Shown in pieces: positions 49,593 to 51,020 of a stretch of 51,020 bases of DNA (the first letter of the stretch is position 1; each line of letters starts with the position of its first letter). Source of the stretch: Campylobacteraceae bacterium (GTDB lineage Bacteria > Campylobacterota > Campylobacteria > Campylobacterales > Arcobacteraceae); the NCBI GenBank assembly GCA_013215945.1, contig JABSOM010000019.1:1-51020 (forward strand). Direction: 5' to 3'. A program made the position numbers and the translations under genes. A model generated the notes under the pieces. The model searched no databases, was not told where the DNA came from, and worked only from the letters and a program-made list of their open reading frames with translations.

Positions 49593-50498
49593 TCATATCC
49601 CTTTTCTAGCTTCAAGAATAGCACCTGCTTGTGATTTTCTTTTAAATAATAATAAAGAACCAAAACCCGATAATGAGATTAATAATAAACCAAGGGTAGA
49701 AGAGGCATCAGGGACATCACCAAAAACTACTATTCCAAATATAGCACCATATATGAGCTGGCTATACACTAAAGGAGCAATTAAACTGGCATCTGCCATT
49801 CTGTTAGCAATAACCAACAAATAATTACCAGCAGCAGAAAAGACAGCACTGCCTATCAATAAAAAATAGATATTTACATCAAAGTTGGGTATTTCGATAT
49901 CATTTAAAATTCCAAAAGGAGTCAAAATTATAGATCCTATACAAAGTTGAGAAAAAAGAAGGAATCTTGGTCTAAAATCAGCTGCAATCATTTTTGTAGA
50001 AGCAAGATATGCCCCATAACAAGTTCCAGCCAAAAGAGATAGTACCATTCCCGTGCTTGCCCCAAATCCTGGTTTTACAACTATTATAACACCAATAAAA
50101 CCAAGTATTAATAATCCCGTTTGAAGTCGTGAGGGTTTTTCTTTAAGAAGTACAACCGCTAAAACATAAGAAATAATGGGTCCTATGAAAAAGCCGCCCA
50201 AAACATTTGCAATAGGCTCCGTTTTTAAAGCGGAGATTATAAAAAATATTGCCCCAGTAATAAAAGCAGCTCGCATTATGACTTTTGCTTCAATCAGAAA
50301 TTTTAACTCAGAAACTTTAAGCCCAGAAAAAGGCAAAATAATAAGAGTAGCAATGAGAAACCTTGACCAAGCTACAATAAAAGGCTCAACGCCACTTGTC
50401 GTAAGAACTTTACCAATAGTATCTCCCATTACAACAAATAAAACAGCAAAAAGTACCACTATTATTAATTTAGTCGTTTCGCCCAGTGCATTTATCAA
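49593..50498 (-). CDS. EamA/DMT-family transporter
   Basis: About ten membrane helices in two EamA repeats: 'VEPFIVAWSRFLIATLIILPFSG' and 'YFLLIGSAVFSAAGNYLLVIANRMADASLIAPLVYSQLIYGAIFGIVVFGDVPDASSTLG'. I start it at TTG 50498, since AAGGGA lies seven bases upstream; an earlier TTG at 50522 has no site. This gives 301 residues. The substrate is unknown. This is the third EamA protein of the window, and all three are divergent in sequence. Confidence 0.92.
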   Translation of the reverse strand: MINALGETTKLIIVVLFAVLFVVMGDTIGKVLTTSGVEPFIVAWSRFLIATLIILPFSGLKVSELKFLIEAKVIMRAAFITGAIFFIISALKTEPIANVLGGFFIGPIISYVLAVVLLKEKPSRLQTGLLILGFIGVIIVVKPGFGASTGMVLSLLAGTCYGAYLASTKMIAADFRPRFLLFSQLCIGSIILTPFGILNDIEIPNFDVNIYFLLIGSAVFSAAGNYLLVIANRMADASLIAPLVYSQLIYGAIFGIVVFGDVPDASSTLGLLLISLSGFGSLLLFKRKSQAGAILEARKGI

Positions 50499-50522
50499 AA
50501 TAATATCCCTTAATTTAGTCAA

Positions 50523-50868
50523 TTTTTCAGAATTATATCTGAATTATTTTAAGAACAATATACTGATCTTACAGGCTACTTTCTCGAGACTATTTAATTA
50601 TTATAATACTTAAACTAAATACTGCCTGTATCTGATACTAAAATAAAGTTAATTAGTTTTATAGCTAAATATATTAAAAAGTGAAGATTTTTCAAGGATA
50701 TAATTTTAAGCTCTATTATCAAATGCTTTTGTAAAAAAGACATAAAAAAAGGAACACCTAAAAGGTATTCCTTTTTTAAATTTCGGTTCAGGAGAGAAAT
50801 GAAATTTTGCAATAATTTTCTTAAAGACCTAGGTTGGTTCGCGTCAACTTAAGTTTTGATATATTGTT
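50523..50868. other. Intergenic region before the truncated gene
   Basis: Apart from the terminator at 50744-50777 nothing codes here. A minus-strand open frame (50615-50812) overlaps that terminator and has no ribosome site. The region contains the promoter of the EamA gene near its left end. Confidence 0.5.
50744..50777 (-). terminator. Rho-independent terminator of the gene at the right edge
   Basis: GGAAcACC (50751-50758) and GGTaTTCC (50764-50771), one mismatch, TAAAA loop, with a run of A on the left and TTTTTT (50772-50777) on the right. It is symmetric and works in both directions. It ends the minus-strand message starting beyond 51020, about 95 nt after its stop codon. Confidence 0.85.
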
Positions 50869-51020
50869 TTAGTTTATTCTTGTTGCAAATGTTTTACCAT
50901 ATTCATTACGAACAATCATACTTGATGTGTCCCCAACTTTAACATTTTGTGAACCTGAGATAAATGTATACTTATCTACTAATACTTCTTTTCCATCAAT
51001 TGCCCAAATACCATATGCAC
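50869..51020 (-). CDS. C-terminal end of an unidentified gene (cut by the window)
   Basis: The last 49 codons read 'AYGIWAIDGKEVLVDKYTF', then 'ISGSQNVKVGDTSSMIVR' and 'NEYGKTFATRIN', stopping at TAA (50869-50871). Its N terminus lies outside. The part is beta-strand-rich with regular glycine turns, as in a soluble or surface beta domain, but no family can be named. It ends in a terminator, so it is the last gene of its unit. Confidence 0.75.
   Translation of the reverse strand, partial: AYGIWAIDGKEVLVDKYTFISGSQNVKVGDTSSMIVRNEYGKTFATRIN

Noticed and set aside
50615-50812. 65-residue open frame on the minus strand
   Set aside because: It runs through the terminator at 50744-50777 and has no ribosome site.
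1-51020. Insertion sequence, prophage, CRISPR or tRNA
   Set aside because: No transposase, integrase, direct repeats with spacers, or tRNA cloverleaf patterns were recognised on either strand.

Overview
The window is very AT-rich and its gene content fits a free-living member of the Campylobacterota, most likely Arcobacteraceae. The signs are compact strand-mixed operons, AAGGA-type ribosome sites, frequent TTG starts, and many small environmental-response genes (cupins, LysE and EamA exporters, VOC proteins, ArsR/TetR/MerR/AraC regulators, c-di-GMP enzymes). The taxonomic call is inference from style and gene families. I see no phage, insertion sequence, CRISPR array or tRNA.

Layout. At the left edge (1-175, minus strand) lies a near-consensus ribosomal RNA promoter and leader with a boxA antitermination site, so a 16S rRNA gene should begin just left of base 1. 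300-3935 holds a SHOCT membrane peptide, an unknown protein, and a two-gene operon of a gamma-glutamylcyclotransferase-like enzyme and a large TPR membrane protein. 3944-7491 holds a frameshifted DJ-1/PfpI gene, a YgjV-like membrane protein, and AraC/LysE exporter genes. 7582-14081 holds two cupin genes with operator-like palindromes, a RidA-methyltransferase-AraC-SDR operon, the glutamate carrier GltS, and a cupin-ABM-YciI operon. 14198-20903 holds a diguanylate cyclase, a CNNM/CBS protein behind six heptamer repeats, a pseudouridine synthase, an exported acid phosphatase and an ArsR-MBL operon. 20941-28339 holds ArgC with an EamA exporter, a MerR/DUF2798 pair divided by a 35-bp palindrome, a lone RelE-type toxin, an ArsR/YraQ-permease operon and small genes.

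28368-34015 contains the most interesting system: a SiaA-SiaB-SiaC partner-switch operon (PP2C phosphatase, anti-sigma-like kinase, DUF1987 phosphoprotein). Its fourth gene, which in Pseudomonas is the diguanylate cyclase SiaD, is here an HD-GYP phosphodiesterase with an N-terminal helical stalk. The same switch may therefore control breakdown rather than synthesis of c-di-GMP.

34193-51020 holds two PepSY membrane proteins built from related modules, a nitronate monooxygenase, an old-yellow-enzyme gene with a textbook promoter and operator and a convergent TetR gene, and a Crp/Fnr gene whose only well-placed start is ATC, followed by an SDR-DUF2141-VTT operon. Beyond these are a periplasmic MBL protein lacking several metal ligands, GNAT, DUF4156 lipoprotein and two EamA exporters, a Dabb protein, and a Cache-GGDEF(degenerate)-EAL protein. 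The right edge cuts an unidentified minus-strand gene.

Two themes recur. First, c-di-GMP control: one cyclase (14198), one HD-GYP (30579) and one EAL protein (47376). Second, repressor-controlled detoxification and efflux: several promoters have near-consensus -35 and -10 boxes 17 bp apart with a palindrome on or beside the -10.
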